NCBI GenBank assembly: GCA_000198515.1
Contig: FP929140.1
Location: 718,527 to 782,526 of the forward strand
Direction of reading: 5' to 3'
Source: a gamma proteobacterium HdN1
Lineage (GTDB): Bacteria; Pseudomonadota; Gammaproteobacteria; Pseudomonadales; Ketobacteraceae
Length of the DNA stretch: 64,000 nt
Shown here: piece after piece, positions 19,090-27,094 of the stretch
How the letters are laid out: each line of letters begins with the position of its first letter
Numbering within the stretch: position 1 is the stretch's first letter
Position numbers and translations under genes: made by a program
The notes under the pieces: generated by a model
Seen by the model: the letters and a program-made list of their open reading frames with translations, nothing else
Databases searched by the model: none
Told to the model about the DNA's origin: nothing

Positions 19090-20739
19090 ATGACGGGTAA
19101 ACCTAGTTCTGTAGAAGTATTGAAAAAGGACAGCGACTACCTGCGTGGCACGCTAGCAGAATGTTTGCAGGATCCAGTAACGGGCTCCATCAGCCACATG
19201 GATACGCGGGTGATCAAATTCCACGGCTGCTATGAGCAGGATGATCGCGATTTACGCGAAGAGCGCCGCAAGCAAAAACTGGAGCCAGCTTTTCAGTATT
19301 TTATTCGTACTCGCCTGCCAGGTGGTGTTGTAACGCCAAGCCAGTGGCTCGCGCTGGATGAGATCGCGCAGAAGTTTGGGCGCGGTACGCTCAAGCTCAC
19401 TACTCGCCAGACGTTTCAGATCCACGGCATCGTCAAGCGCAAGCTCAAGCCCGCGATGCAGGCGATGAACGCGGTGATGATTGATTCCATTGCTGCGTGT
19501 GGTGACGTAAACCGTAACGTGCTGTGTGCAACCAATCCGCACCTGTCGGAAGTGCATCGCACGGTGTGGCAGCAGGCGTTGGACGTTTCTGCCTATATGA
19601 AGCCTAAAACCCGCGCGTATTATGAAGTGTGGTTGGATGAGAAAAAAGTCTCGACCACCGAAAATCAGGAACCGTTTTACGGCGACACTTATCTGCCGCG
19701 TAAATTCAAGATCGCGATTTCCGTACCGCCCGTGAACGATGTAGATGCCTTCGCAAACGACATCGGCCTGATTGCCATTATCGAAAATGGCAAGCTGGAA
19801 GGCTATACCGTAGCGGTCGGCGGTGGCATGGGCAAAACCTATGGCGACGCAAAAACCTATCCACGGGCAGCCACCGTGATCGGATTTATCCGGCCTGATG
19901 AAGTCAACCACGTTTGCGAAACCATCGCAGGCATTCAGCGCGATTTTGGCGACCGCAGCGAGCGTAGCCAAGCGCGTATGAAGTACACGATTGATCATAT
20001 GGGCTTGGATCGGTTCAAAGAAGAACTGAATAGCCGCCTTGGGCATGCGCTGGAAGCACCGCGCGCGTTCAAATTCGACCATAACGGCGACCGTTACGGT
20101 TGGGTAGAAGGCGAAGACGGCTTGTGGCATCTGACCCTCTATATCGAAGCGGGCCGCGTAGTAGACGACGTGTTGCTGGGTCTGCGCGAGATTGCCGGAG
20201 TTCATAAAGGTGAATTTCGCGTGACCACCAACCAAAACGTGATCATTGCGCGCGTGGCTCCTGAAGATCGCGCCCAGATTGATGCGCTGGTCGCTAAACA
20301 CGGGCTGGATGGCTATCGTGGTGCTTCTGGGATTCGCAAGAATTCCATGGCCTGCGTCGCCTTGCCTACCTGCGGATTGGCGATGGCCGAGTCTGAGCGT
20401 TATTTGCCTGATCTGCTCCTGAAGTTGGAAGCGATTCTGGATCGTAATGGCATTTTGGATGCGCCGATCACTTTGCGGATTTCCGGCTGCCCGAATGGCT
20501 GCTCACGGCCCTTCTTGGCGGAAATTGCGCTAACGGGGCGTGCGATTGGTCGCTACAGCTTGAATCTTGGCGGTAATTTTACGGGTGAACGCCTCAATAC
20601 CGTGTATCTGGAGAACGCTACGGAGCCGGAAATTCTGGCGGCGCTGGAGCCGATGATTGCAAATTACGCGAAAAATCGTTTAGAAGATGAGAAATTCGGC
20701 GATTTTCTGTATCGGACAGGGGTTCTAAGCGCTGCTTGA
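19090..20739 (+). CDS. cysI: Sulfite reductase [NADPH] hemoprotein beta subunit
   Basis: Reduces sulfite to sulfide with sirohaem and a [4Fe-4S] cluster. The frame is open from a TTG/ATG/ATG run at 19003-19011, but the family's N-terminus aligns from MTGKPSSVEVLKKDSDYLRG at 19090, where GGAAGGA lies about 10 nt upstream. From there it is 549 residues. Key parts are KFHGCYEQDDRD, TTRQTFQIHGI, RNVLCATNP, and the cluster/sirohaem ligands ACVALPTCGLAMAESE and ISGCPNGCSRP. The longer start would place a strong hairpin inside the coding region, another reason to prefer 19090. Ends in a terminator at 20789-20839. Confidence 0.93.
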   Translation: MTGKPSSVEVLKKDSDYLRGTLAECLQDPVTGSISHMDTRVIKFHGCYEQDDRDLREERRKQKLEPAFQYFIRTRLPGGVVTPSQWLALDEIAQKFGRGTLKLTTRQTFQIHGIVKRKLKPAMQAMNAVMIDSIAACGDVNRNVLCATNPHLSEVHRTVWQQALDVSAYMKPKTRAYYEVWLDEKKVSTTENQEPFYGDTYLPRKFKIAISVPPVNDVDAFANDIGLIAIIENGKLEGYTVAVGGGMGKTYGDAKTYPRAATVIGFIRPDEVNHVCETIAGIQRDFGDRSERSQARMKYTIDHMGLDRFKEELNSRLGHALEAPRAFKFDHNGDRYGWVEGEDGLWHLTLYIEAGRVVDDVLLGLREIAGVHKGEFRVTTNQNVIIARVAPEDRAQIDALVAKHGLDGYRGASGIRKNSMACVALPTCGLAMAESERYLPDLLLKLEAILDRNGILDAPITLRISGCPNGCSRPFLAEIALTGRAIGRYSLNLGGNFTGERLNTVYLENATEPEILAALEPMIANYAKNRLEDEKFGDFLYRTGVLSAA

Positions 20740-20788
20740 TGCCTTTGTGAGTGTAGGCTTCTAAGGGGCTGCGCTCGAATCCACATAT

Positions 20789-20839
20789 AATCGAACCCGT
20801 TTGGCGCCAGAAATGCTGCCACGCGAGTTCGATTTTTTT
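20789..20839 (+). terminator. Terminator after cysI
   Basis: AATCGAAC (20789-20796) pairs with GTTCGATT (20827-20834). Partial inner pairing (CGT..GGC with GCC.ACG) extends the stem, and a run of seven T covers 20833-20839. Confidence 0.8.
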
Positions 20840-20868
20840 ACGCCAGTGATTTGATAAATAACAATTTC

Positions 20869-20876
20869 TATACAAT
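20869..20876 (+). promoter_or_regulatory. Possible -10 region before the polysaccharide export gene
   Basis: TATACAAT in an AT-rich stretch after the cysI terminator, about 100 bp before the export gene. No good -35 hexamer sits at the right distance, so this is tentative. Confidence 0.3.
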
Positions 20877-20916
20877 ACTCGCGTAGTCCCGCACGTCGTA
20901 TCGCGGTTGACGCCAA

Positions 20917-20936
20917 GCGGTAGGCCAAAGTCCTAC
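20917..20936 (+). promoter_or_regulatory. Imperfect ops-like element in the leader of the export gene
   Basis: GCGGTAG at 20917-20923 matches the conserved core of the RfaH-recruiting ops element, but the next bases (GCC) differ from the consensus CGTG. GTAGG and CCTAC around it can form a 5-bp hairpin. It lies about 50 bp before the gene start in a polysaccharide operon that also encodes an RfaH-like protein. Confidence 0.35.
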
Positions 20937-20973
20937 TAGTCTGGGTTCCTCACTGATACCGTTAGACGGACGC

Positions 20974-23775
20974 ATGATTAAAACTTTTCCTGCGAATTTC
21001 GCGCCTTTTGCACTCTTTGCGCGTGGCGACTTGCTTGTGTCGAAATCACAGCCGACGGCCAGCACCTTTTTTCGCGCCATTCTTTGTGGGGCGCTTGCGG
21101 TATGCTTTCTTGCTGGAGCAGGCCAAAGCAGGGCGATCACGCCAAGCCCTGCACAGATTGAACAGTTTAGAAAGCTTCCTCTGGAGCAGCAGCGCGCTTT
21201 GGCGAAGCAATACGGGATCGATCTGGATAGCCTGGCAGGCGTAGGCCAGGCGTCAGGCCCAATTGGCGAAACGGATGCTGTCAGTGGGGTGAATACGCCT
21301 AGTGCAAGCGGAGCCGCCGCTCCAAGCCAAGCAACCACGCTGCGTGTCCCTCCAGCGCCACCCCAAAGCGGACAAAGCACCCGCTTTGGGGTTCGCAAGG
21401 TCAGCTACGTTTCTTGCGAGCCGCACGGATTATGGGGTGCGCCGATGTTGCGAACTACACGTACTGGCAACGTTCTTGGCGGAGAAGCGGGCAGGTCGAG
21501 TGCGGCGTCTATGGATGTGCTCGAACAGCCAATTGATACAGCTGACGATGACTCTCAAATTTCGGATAAGCGCAACTGCTCCCCCGACAATCTTGCATCG
21601 TTACAGCCTTTCGGCTATGACCTGTTTTCGGGGAGCACGTTAACCTTTGCGCCGCTCGCAAATATGCCTGTTCCCTTGGATTACGTGTTGGGCCCTGGGG
21701 ACACTTTGGTAGTGCAGCTTTATGGAAAAACCAACACTAATCAGGAAATGGTTGTCGATCGTGATGGTGCTATCCAGTTTCCTGAACTTGGGCCCATTAC
21801 AGTTGCCGGCCTGCGTTTTGAAGAAGTGCGCGCACAGATTCTGAGCGCTGTTTCCGAGAAGATGATCGGGGTGAACGGAAGCGTTACCATGGGAGCACTG
21901 CGTTCCATGCAAGTGCTGGTGCTAGGGGAGGTTGTGAATCCGGGCACCTATGTAATCAGCTCAATGTCCAGCATCACGCATGCATTGCTTGCTGGGGGTG
22001 GTATTTCCGAAATCGGTTCGCTACGTAACATTCAGTTGAAGCGGCGGGGGCAGCTGATCAGCACGTTGGATCTCTATGATCTGCTGTTAAAAGGCGATAC
22101 CCAGCATGATACCCGGTTGCAGCCGGGAGATGTGGTGTTTGTGCCACCCGCAGGAAAAAGGGTGGGAATTGGTGGCGAGGTGCGCAGGCCGGCAATTTAC
22201 GAGGTAAAGGGCGCTGCGAATATGGCCGACCTTGTCAAACTTGCAGGAGGCTTATTACCGACGGCCTACCCAACGGCGACACGCGTTGATCGGATCAATG
22301 CCAAAAGTGAGCATACGCTGCTGGAGGTAGATTTAAACGCACGCAAAGGGCAGACGTTATTAGTACGCGATGGTGATGTAATTGATGTGCAGCCGGTGCT
22401 GGATGATCTAAAAGGCATCGTGCAAGTCTCGGGATATGTTAATCGGCCTGGTGGTGTGGCGTGGCACCCTGGTATGCGCGTTACAGAGGCGATTCGCGGT
22501 TTTTATGATTTGCAGGCCGATCCGGATCTGGAGTATGCGTTGATCAAGCGGCGCGTTTTGCCTGCAAGAACCATTGTGGTTGAGCGTCTGCACCTAGGGG
22601 ATGCGCTGCGTGCACCGGGTTCGCGCGCAGATTTGGTGTTGCGCGCGGAGGACGAGATTTTGGTATTTCCGCGTGCGGGAGAAGCTCGGGAAGCGATGAT
22701 AAAACCGTTGCTAGGCGTACTCCAAAGCCAAGCCGATGGCAATAAACCAGCTCAAATTGTATCGGTATCTGGTAACGTGCGGGTGCCGGGGGAATACCCT
22801 CTTACCGAGGGTATGACTCCACAAGATCTGGTCACCGCTGCCGGCGGCATGTTGGAGAGCGCGTATGGTGTTGAAGCAGAAATCACCCGTGCTCTGGTGG
22901 ATGCAAACGAGTATCAGAAAACCCAGCGGATTCCAGTGAGTTTTTCGGGGGAAATCCCCTCAGGTGGTGCAAGTGCGCACATTTTACTTGCCGCGCATGA
23001 TCAACTGTACATCAAGCGCATTCCCGGTTGGAATGAGCGGGAGTATGCCGAAATTGATGGTGAGGTGAATTTTCCGGGGCGCTACCCAATTTTTCGGGGG
23101 GACACCGTCGGCATGTTGATTGCGCGGGCAGGTGGGCTTACCAAGTATGCGGATCCTAACTCGACGATTTTCCTGCGCGAGAATTTGCGGCGGCGTGAAG
23201 AGCAGCAGTTAGCGAAGTTCCAGAAAAAATTGGAAGCAGATGTCGCAAAAATGAAACTCGAAGCAGCAAAGAGCAAAGCTACTTCTGGCGATGTGGAACG
23301 AATTGGCTCCTCGCTCTTGGCGGATTTATCTACCGCGCAGGCGAGTGGGCGCTTGGTGATTGATGTTGCTGCAATCCTCAACAAAAAGCCGAATAGTGAC
23401 GTTACTCTGCAAAGCGGAGATCGGCTGGTTTTACCGATCAAACCTCAAGAAGTTTCCGTGATTGGCGAGGTGCAATTCCCAACTTCGCATTTGTATAAAC
23501 AGGGCTTGGATGTGCAGGATTATATCAATATCAGCGGAGGTTTTACGTCGAAGTCGGATGAGAAGCATGTGTACGTAATTGCCGCGAATGGCCAAGTCAG
23601 GGCGGTTAAAAAAGGCGTATTCTCTTTGAAGGGTGAGTTGGGTGCCGGTGATACGGTTGTAGTTCCCTATGACGTTGAGTCGGTGAGCAATATGCAATAT
23701 TGGCTTAATACCAGCCAGATTCTGTTCCAGTTATCTACTACCGCTGCGGCGCTCAAAACAGTGGGTGTGTTCTGA
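20974..23775 (+). CDS. Polysaccharide export protein with multiple SLBB domains (Wza-like)
   Basis: A 933-residue outer-membrane export component. A signal peptide (ILCGALAVCFLAGAGQSRA) follows an N-terminal extension; a GTG at 21037 is an alternative start that would shorten it. After a low-complexity linker comes the Poly_export domain with YVLGPGDTLVVQLYGK around residue 240, then a chain of SLBB domains recognisable by repeated GDVV/GDVI and G.V..PG.Y patterns (for example VLGEVVNPGTYVIS, VSGYVNRPGGVAW, VSGNVRVPGEYPL, IDGEVNFPGRYPIF, VIGEVQFPTSHLY). A charged coiled-coil insert lies near residue 750. It is much longer than classical Wza (about 380). The next gene overlaps its stop, so the two are coupled. 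Confidence 0.87.
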   Translation: MIKTFPANFAPFALFARGDLLVSKSQPTASTFFRAILCGALAVCFLAGAGQSRAITPSPAQIEQFRKLPLEQQRALAKQYGIDLDSLAGVGQASGPIGETDAVSGVNTPSASGAAAPSQATTLRVPPAPPQSGQSTRFGVRKVSYVSCEPHGLWGAPMLRTTRTGNVLGGEAGRSSAASMDVLEQPIDTADDDSQISDKRNCSPDNLASLQPFGYDLFSGSTLTFAPLANMPVPLDYVLGPGDTLVVQLYGKTNTNQEMVVDRDGAIQFPELGPITVAGLRFEEVRAQILSAVSEKMIGVNGSVTMGALRSMQVLVLGEVVNPGTYVISSMSSITHALLAGGGISEIGSLRNIQLKRRGQLISTLDLYDLLLKGDTQHDTRLQPGDVVFVPPAGKRVGIGGEVRRPAIYEVKGAANMADLVKLAGGLLPTAYPTATRVDRINAKSEHTLLEVDLNARKGQTLLVRDGDVIDVQPVLDDLKGIVQVSGYVNRPGGVAWHPGMRVTEAIRGFYDLQADPDLEYALIKRRVLPARTIVVERLHLGDALRAPGSRADLVLRAEDEILVFPRAGEAREAMIKPLLGVLQSQADGNKPAQIVSVSGNVRVPGEYPLTEGMTPQDLVTAAGGMLESAYGVEAEITRALVDANEYQKTQRIPVSFSGEIPSGGASAHILLAAHDQLYIKRIPGWNEREYAEIDGEVNFPGRYPIFRGDTVGMLIARAGGLTKYADPNSTIFLRENLRRREEQQLAKFQKKLEADVAKMKLEAAKSKATSGDVERIGSSLLADLSTAQASGRLVIDVAAILNKKPNSDVTLQSGDRLVLPIKPQEVSVIGEVQFPTSHLYKQGLDVQDYINISGGFTSKSDEKHVYVIAANGQVRAVKKGVFSLKGELGAGDTVVVPYDVESVSNMQYWLNTSQILFQLSTTAAALKTVGVF

Positions 23776-24770
23776 TGGAGACTTCCGTGGTAAACCAGTC
23801 CACCCGCCCAGTACCGCCACAGGCGCCGATGAGCGACGGCTATGATGATGAAATTAGTCTGCTGGATCTTTTTAATACCCTCTGGCCAGCAAAATATTGG
23901 ATCTTGGGGGCGGGCGTGCTGGCGGCGGCGTTGGCAGTATTGATAAGCCTGCAAATGCCCAATGTTTACCGATCGGAGGCGGTGCTATCGCCCATTGCAG
24001 ACTCCAAGGGAGGAGGGCTGGCGGGCTTGGCTGGGCAGTTTGGCGGTTTGGCAAACCTTGCAGGAATCAGCCTCGGAGGTGGCAGCGGGGTAGATAAAGC
24101 GACCGTTGCGATTGAAACGCTAAAATCCCGCGCCTTTCTTGCAACGTTTATCGAGCGCCATCAGCTGCGCGTGCCGGTGATTGCGGCGGAGGGCTGGGAT
24201 CAAGAGAAAAAAGAGTGGCTAATCGATCCAGAAATTTACGACATCCAACAACAGCAGTGGGTTCGAGAGGTAAAACCGCCGAAACAGCAGGTGCCGAGCG
24301 ATCTGGAAGTAATTGAACAATTCCGCAAGGTGCTTACCGTAAGTCAAGACAAAAAATCCATGATCGTAACGTTGTCGGTAGATTCGTACTCGCCTGAATA
24401 TTCCCAAAAGTGGGCGCAAGCGCTGATTAAAGATGTAAATGAATATTTGCGCAGCAAGGACGTGGACGAGGCGAAACGCAGTATTGAGTACCTTACCCGC
24501 GAAATCGAAACCACGCCGCTTACGCAGATTCAGGCGGTGTTATATCAGATGATCGAGGAGCAGAAAAAAACCGTAATGCTGGCCTCGGTGCGGGATGGCT
24601 ATGTGTTTCAGGTGATTGATCCGCCGGTGGTGCCGGAATTAAAGGCGAAGCCGAAGCGGGCGTTGATTGTGGTAGTCTCCGTGTTTGCGGCGATGTTTTT
24701 GGCGCTGTTTACGGTGTTAGCGAGAAGTGCATTCAAAAATGCGGTCGAAAAAAACAATAAAGGGGAATAG
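23775..24770 (+). CDS. Wzz-type polysaccharide chain-length determinant
   Basis: A 331-residue inner-membrane protein with the two-helix layout of Wzz proteins: helix 1 at about 38-57 (YWILGAGVLAAALAVLISL), a large periplasmic loop with a Gly-rich stretch (GGGLAGLAGQFGGLANLAG) and coiled-coil part, and helix 2 near 296-318 after the typical PPVVPELKAKPKRAL. It controls polymer length in Wzy-dependent pathways. There is no cytoplasmic tyrosine-kinase domain, so it is not a complete Wzc. It overlaps the export gene by one base and rfaH follows 2 nt later. Confidence 0.88.
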   Translation: METSVVNQSTRPVPPQAPMSDGYDDEISLLDLFNTLWPAKYWILGAGVLAAALAVLISLQMPNVYRSEAVLSPIADSKGGGLAGLAGQFGGLANLAGISLGGGSGVDKATVAIETLKSRAFLATFIERHQLRVPVIAAEGWDQEKKEWLIDPEIYDIQQQQWVREVKPPKQQVPSDLEVIEQFRKVLTVSQDKKSMIVTLSVDSYSPEYSQKWAQALIKDVNEYLRSKDVDEAKRSIEYLTREIETTPLTQIQAVLYQMIEEQKKTVMLASVRDGYVFQVIDPPVVPELKAKPKRALIVVVSVFAAMFLALFTVLARSAFKNAVEKNNKGE

Positions 24771-24772
24771 GC

Positions 24773-25246
24773 ATGGCATGGTATTTAATGCAAACCCGCC
24801 CGCACCAAGAAACCCTTGCTGCCACCAATCTGCTGCGGCAGGGCTACGGTTGCTACCAACCGATACATCAGGTGGAAAAACTCATCGCCGGTAAACTCTG
24901 TATGAAGGATGAAGCGCTCTTTCCCGGTTATCTGTTTGTCGAAATCGCCGCTCAGCAAAGCTGGTGTACCATTCGATCTACCTATGGCGTGCGCAGCCTC
25001 GTATGTTTCGGTGGCAAAGCCCTGCCGGTGTCGGAACTGCTGATTAGCCAGTTGCGCGCCCGCTGTGAAACCGAGCAGGCGCAGTGCCGGTTTACGAAAG
25101 GGCAGTCGGTGGAGGTAAAAAAAGGTCCCTTTGCAGGCCTGAACGCTGTATTCCAATGCAAAAAGGCGGAGGATCGTGTGATTGTACTGATTCGCCTGCT
25201 GCAAAGCGTGCAGGCGATAGAACTGCCGGTGGCGGCGTTGGTGTAG
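24773..25246 (+). CDS. rfaH: RfaH-type transcription antiterminator (NusG paralogue)
   Basis: A 157-residue NusG-family factor. The N-terminal NGN domain has WYLMQTRPHQETLAATNLLRQ and the family's PLFPGYLFV-type motif (ALFPGYLFVEI); a C-terminal KOW part (KGQSVEVKKGPFAGLNAVF) follows. RfaH proteins bind RNA polymerase paused at ops sites and boost long polysaccharide operons, partly by recruiting ribosomes. A consensus ops element lies 0.8 kb downstream and an ops-like core upstream of the export gene, which supports this assignment over housekeeping NusG. It is preceded by a good ribosome site (AGGGGAA). Confidence 0.87.
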   Translation: MAWYLMQTRPHQETLAATNLLRQGYGCYQPIHQVEKLIAGKLCMKDEALFPGYLFVEIAAQQSWCTIRSTYGVRSLVCFGGKALPVSELLISQLRARCETEQAQCRFTKGQSVEVKKGPFAGLNAVFQCKKAEDRVIVLIRLLQSVQAIELPVAALV

Positions 25247-25289
25247 GGGGGGCGGTGCTGTGTGGATTATCCGGTGCCAAATGAACAAT

Positions 25290-25314
25290 GGGCACGGCAC
25301 GCCGTGCCGTGCCC
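25290..25314. repeat. Palindromic GC-rich repeat (copy 1)
   Basis: GGGCACGGCACG and its complement CGTGCCGTGCCC flank a single C, a 25-nt near-perfect palindrome after rfaH. A related palindrome lies at 56690-56709, so this looks like a dispersed REP-like element. There is no T-tract, though it might still slow transcription after rfaH. Confidence 0.65.
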
Positions 25315-25360
25315 GTGTATTCTTTGTCATAGCACCGTCTACGCAAGAAAACAGCTTGGA

Positions 25361-25496
25361 TTATGAGCAAGATGTTTTTTGAAAATGCGTGACGTTAGGC
25401 AAGCCTTTGAAGTGAGCGTCACAAGTGAATAAACTCGCTACCCACCAACCACTCAATCCAGACTGAGGTATCCACCACGCAAGCGGCAACTGGCAT
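25361..25496 (-). pseudogene. VapC PIN-domain toxin, internally deleted remnant
   Basis: The ATG at 25496 overlaps the antitoxin stop (TGATG). It begins MPVAACVVDTSVWIEWLVGSEF, the N-terminus of VapC toxins with the first catalytic Asp (VVDTS). Translation then stops, but another frame immediately continues with FTCDAHFKGLPNVTHFQK, the C-terminal end of the same family with its TCDAHFKGL motif. The middle, roughly 100 residues in intact proteins, is missing. This is a clear deletion scar of a toxin gene and cannot give an active nuclease. Confidence 0.8.
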
Positions 25497-25708
25497 CAAT
25501 AGCGATCCTCACGGTCGCGGTAGTCGTCTGTACGCGCTCCCTTGGCGATACCCGCCAATTGTTCCAATTCAGGGACAGGCATTATCAAAACGCCTTTGCC
25601 TTTCGGGATAAAAACAAACTCCTGACCGGCTTCCCAGCGCTGTTCTTCGCGAACTGATTTAGGAACAGAGATCTGAAACTTGCTGGATAAAGTCACTGTT
25701 GCGGTCAT
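25496..25708 (-). CDS. AbrB/MazE-type antitoxin (VapB-like)
   Basis: A 70-residue swapped-hairpin DNA-binding protein: ATVTLSSKFQISVPKSVRE is the AbrB-fold signature, followed by WEAGQEFVFIPKGKGVLIMPVP. The short acidic C-terminus (DDYRDREDRY) is the usual toxin-binding tail. The start is the ATG at 25708, ten codons into the open frame, preceded by a G-rich stretch. It would neutralise VapC and repress its own operon. The partner toxin next to it is destroyed, so this is an orphan antitoxin and may persist only as a regulator or as a guard against related toxins. Confidence 0.82.
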   Translation of the reverse strand: MTATVTLSSKFQISVPKSVREEQRWEAGQEFVFIPKGKGVLIMPVPELEQLAGIAKGARTDDYRDREDRY

Positions 25709-25956
25709 AATAGCCCCCCATTCCGGTTCGATCATCATTTGGTAAGATTATACTGAAGCTAAAGAAAGTGCTAGGCATGCGTTGATACCACGGGGGTGGT
25801 GACACTCAACCATTGGGCGCAAACCTAAGAGATGCGGTGCCCCCGCAGGGGCGCTTAACCCAGCGAACATTCCACCAGTAATTTGCGCCCACTATTGCAA
25901 TTGTAATCAAATACCCATCTCACCCTCAAAGTCCTAACAAAAAATCTGATCTCTCC

Positions 25957-25984
25957 TTGCAATCCCGATTTTCCCGACTAATCT
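25957..25984 (+). promoter_or_regulatory. Candidate promoter for the ops-leader transcript
   Basis: TTGCAA (25957-25962) and TAATCT (25979-25984) are 16 bp apart. Position fits a transcript whose leader contains the ops site about 80 nt downstream. The rest of 25709-26064 shows no gene that I can support. Confidence 0.4.
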
Positions 25985-26064
25985 GCTGGTTAGTTCATGA
26001 TATGAACAAACCGCCCTGCATCCATAAAAATGCTTTGCCGCTTAAAAAAAACGGCCCGAAGCAG

Positions 26065-26076
26065 GGCGGTAGCGTG
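26065..26076 (+). promoter_or_regulatory. Consensus ops element (RfaH recruitment site)
   Basis: GGCGGTAGCGTG matches the E. coli ops consensus at all 12 positions, and the preceding AGCAGG resembles the end of the JUMPStart sequence. It lies in the leader of the MarR-like gene, 35 bp before its ATG, on the same strand as the polysaccharide genes. RfaH is encoded 0.8 kb upstream. Confidence 0.8.
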
Positions 26077-26110
26077 GGAAATCGCGCTGCATCGCAACAT
26101 CCCCTCTCCA

Positions 26111-26422
26111 ATGAACGAAACCGAACTTAACGCCCTTAAGCACGCCCCGGTAAAAACCAGCCAGCGCCGCCTTGCCGAAGCGTTAGGTGTGAGCATCGGA
26201 AAAACCAACCATATCCTGCAAGGCTTGATCGAAAAAGGCTATATCAAGGCGGAGCGCTTTATTAACAGCAACAACAAAGCCGCCTATCGCTATGTGTTAA
26301 CGCCCAGCGGTATTGCTGAGCGTATACGTATGACCGAGGTATTTGTTCGGCGGAAAAAGTTGGAGTATGAGGAAATGGTGAGGGATTTGGAGGCGTTGAG
26401 GGGAGGGGGTGAGCGTGAGTAG
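26111..26422 (+). CDS. MarR-family EPS-associated transcriptional regulator
   Basis: A 103-residue winged-helix protein: SQRRLAEALGVSIGKTNHIL is the helix-turn-helix, followed by LIEKGYIKAERFINSNNKAAYRYVLTPSGI and a charged C-terminal helix (RRKKLEYEEMVRDLEAL). This pattern fits the small MarR-like regulators found at the start of exopolysaccharide clusters. The frame is open upstream to 26030 but through the ops element, so I choose ATG 26111. No ribosome site is visible before it, which fits RfaH-aided ribosome recruitment. The flippase gene overlaps its end. Confidence 0.8.
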   Translation: MNETELNALKHAPVKTSQRRLAEALGVSIGKTNHILQGLIEKGYIKAERFINSNNKAAYRYVLTPSGIAERIRMTEVFVRRKKLEYEEMVRDLEALRGGGERE

Positions 26423-26612
26423 TGGCTTGGAAAAAAGGTTTACCTTGCTGTTCACGCGTGCCCGAGAACATTTTGAAAACCCGACTTCACAACACCGTCA
26501 GATTGCCGTAGGATTCCTCTGGGTAAGCCTGTTTGTTTTTGTGGGTAAGCTGGCGGGTGCTGCTAAGGAGATGGTGATTGCTTGGCGCTATGGGGTAAGC
26601 CAAACCCCTGTG
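26409..26612 (+). pseudogene. MurJ/Wzx-like lipid flippase, N-terminal fragment cut by an IS element
   Basis: Starts at GTG 26409 with GGGAGGGG upstream, overlapping the regulator gene by 14 nt. About 68 residues remain: a short polar start, then GFLWVSLFVFVGKLAGAAKE and MVIAWRYGVSQ, the first helix and amphipathic loop of MviN/MurJ-type flippases used in polysaccharide clusters. The IS3-family element begins directly after and no other part of the gene is found on its far side. It cannot be functional; a second flippase of another type lies at 30600. Confidence 0.75.
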
Positions 26613-26714
26613 TGTCAACCTAAGCCTGCACCACCAATATTTGAGATAATCTATATCTCAGGGCGTTTAGGAGATGACCATGCCAAAACCTAGACAGCGT
26701 TTGATACCAAAGTC

Positions 26715-27083
26715 GTGCCGGATCCGCGCCTAGAAAAGCGCACGCGCAGGGTATTCAGTGCTGAATACAAGCTTAAAATCCTTCAGCAAGCCGATGCGTG
26801 CAAGCATGGTGAGCTAGGTGCCCTGCTACGGCGTGAGAGCCTCTACTCCAATCAGGTTGCCCAATGGCGACGCGAGTTTGCCGAACAGGGCGTGGCAGGG
26901 CTTGCGAAGTCGGCGCCCGGCCCAAGCGCCAAAAAGACGCCTGAACAAAAGCGGATTGAACAGTTAGAGAAAGAAAATCAACGACTTCGCCGCCAGATCA
27001 CGGTTAAAGACAGCTGCCTATTGCTCCAAAAAAAAGCTTTGGCGCTACTGGACAGCCTCGAAGGGGACGAATCGCAAGCTTAG
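26715..27083 (+). CDS. IS3-family transposase OrfA
   Basis: A 122-residue helix-turn-helix protein (RVFSAEYKLKILQQADACKH, then GELGALLRRESLYSNQVAQW) with a leucine-zipper-like coiled coil (RIEQLEKENQRLRRQ), typical of OrfA. The start shown is GTG. An ATG at 26680 opens MPKPRQR in another frame, which suggests one base was lost or gained near 26690 and the original N-terminus was longer. OrfB overlaps in the -1 frame, as needed for the usual programmed frameshift. Confidence 0.85.
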   Translation: MPDPRLEKRTRRVFSAEYKLKILQQADACKHGELGALLRRESLYSNQVAQWRREFAEQGVAGLAKSAPGPSAKKTPEQKRIEQLEKENQRLRRQITVKDSCLLLQKKALALLDSLEGDESQA

Positions 27084-27094
27084 TTGCCACCGAG

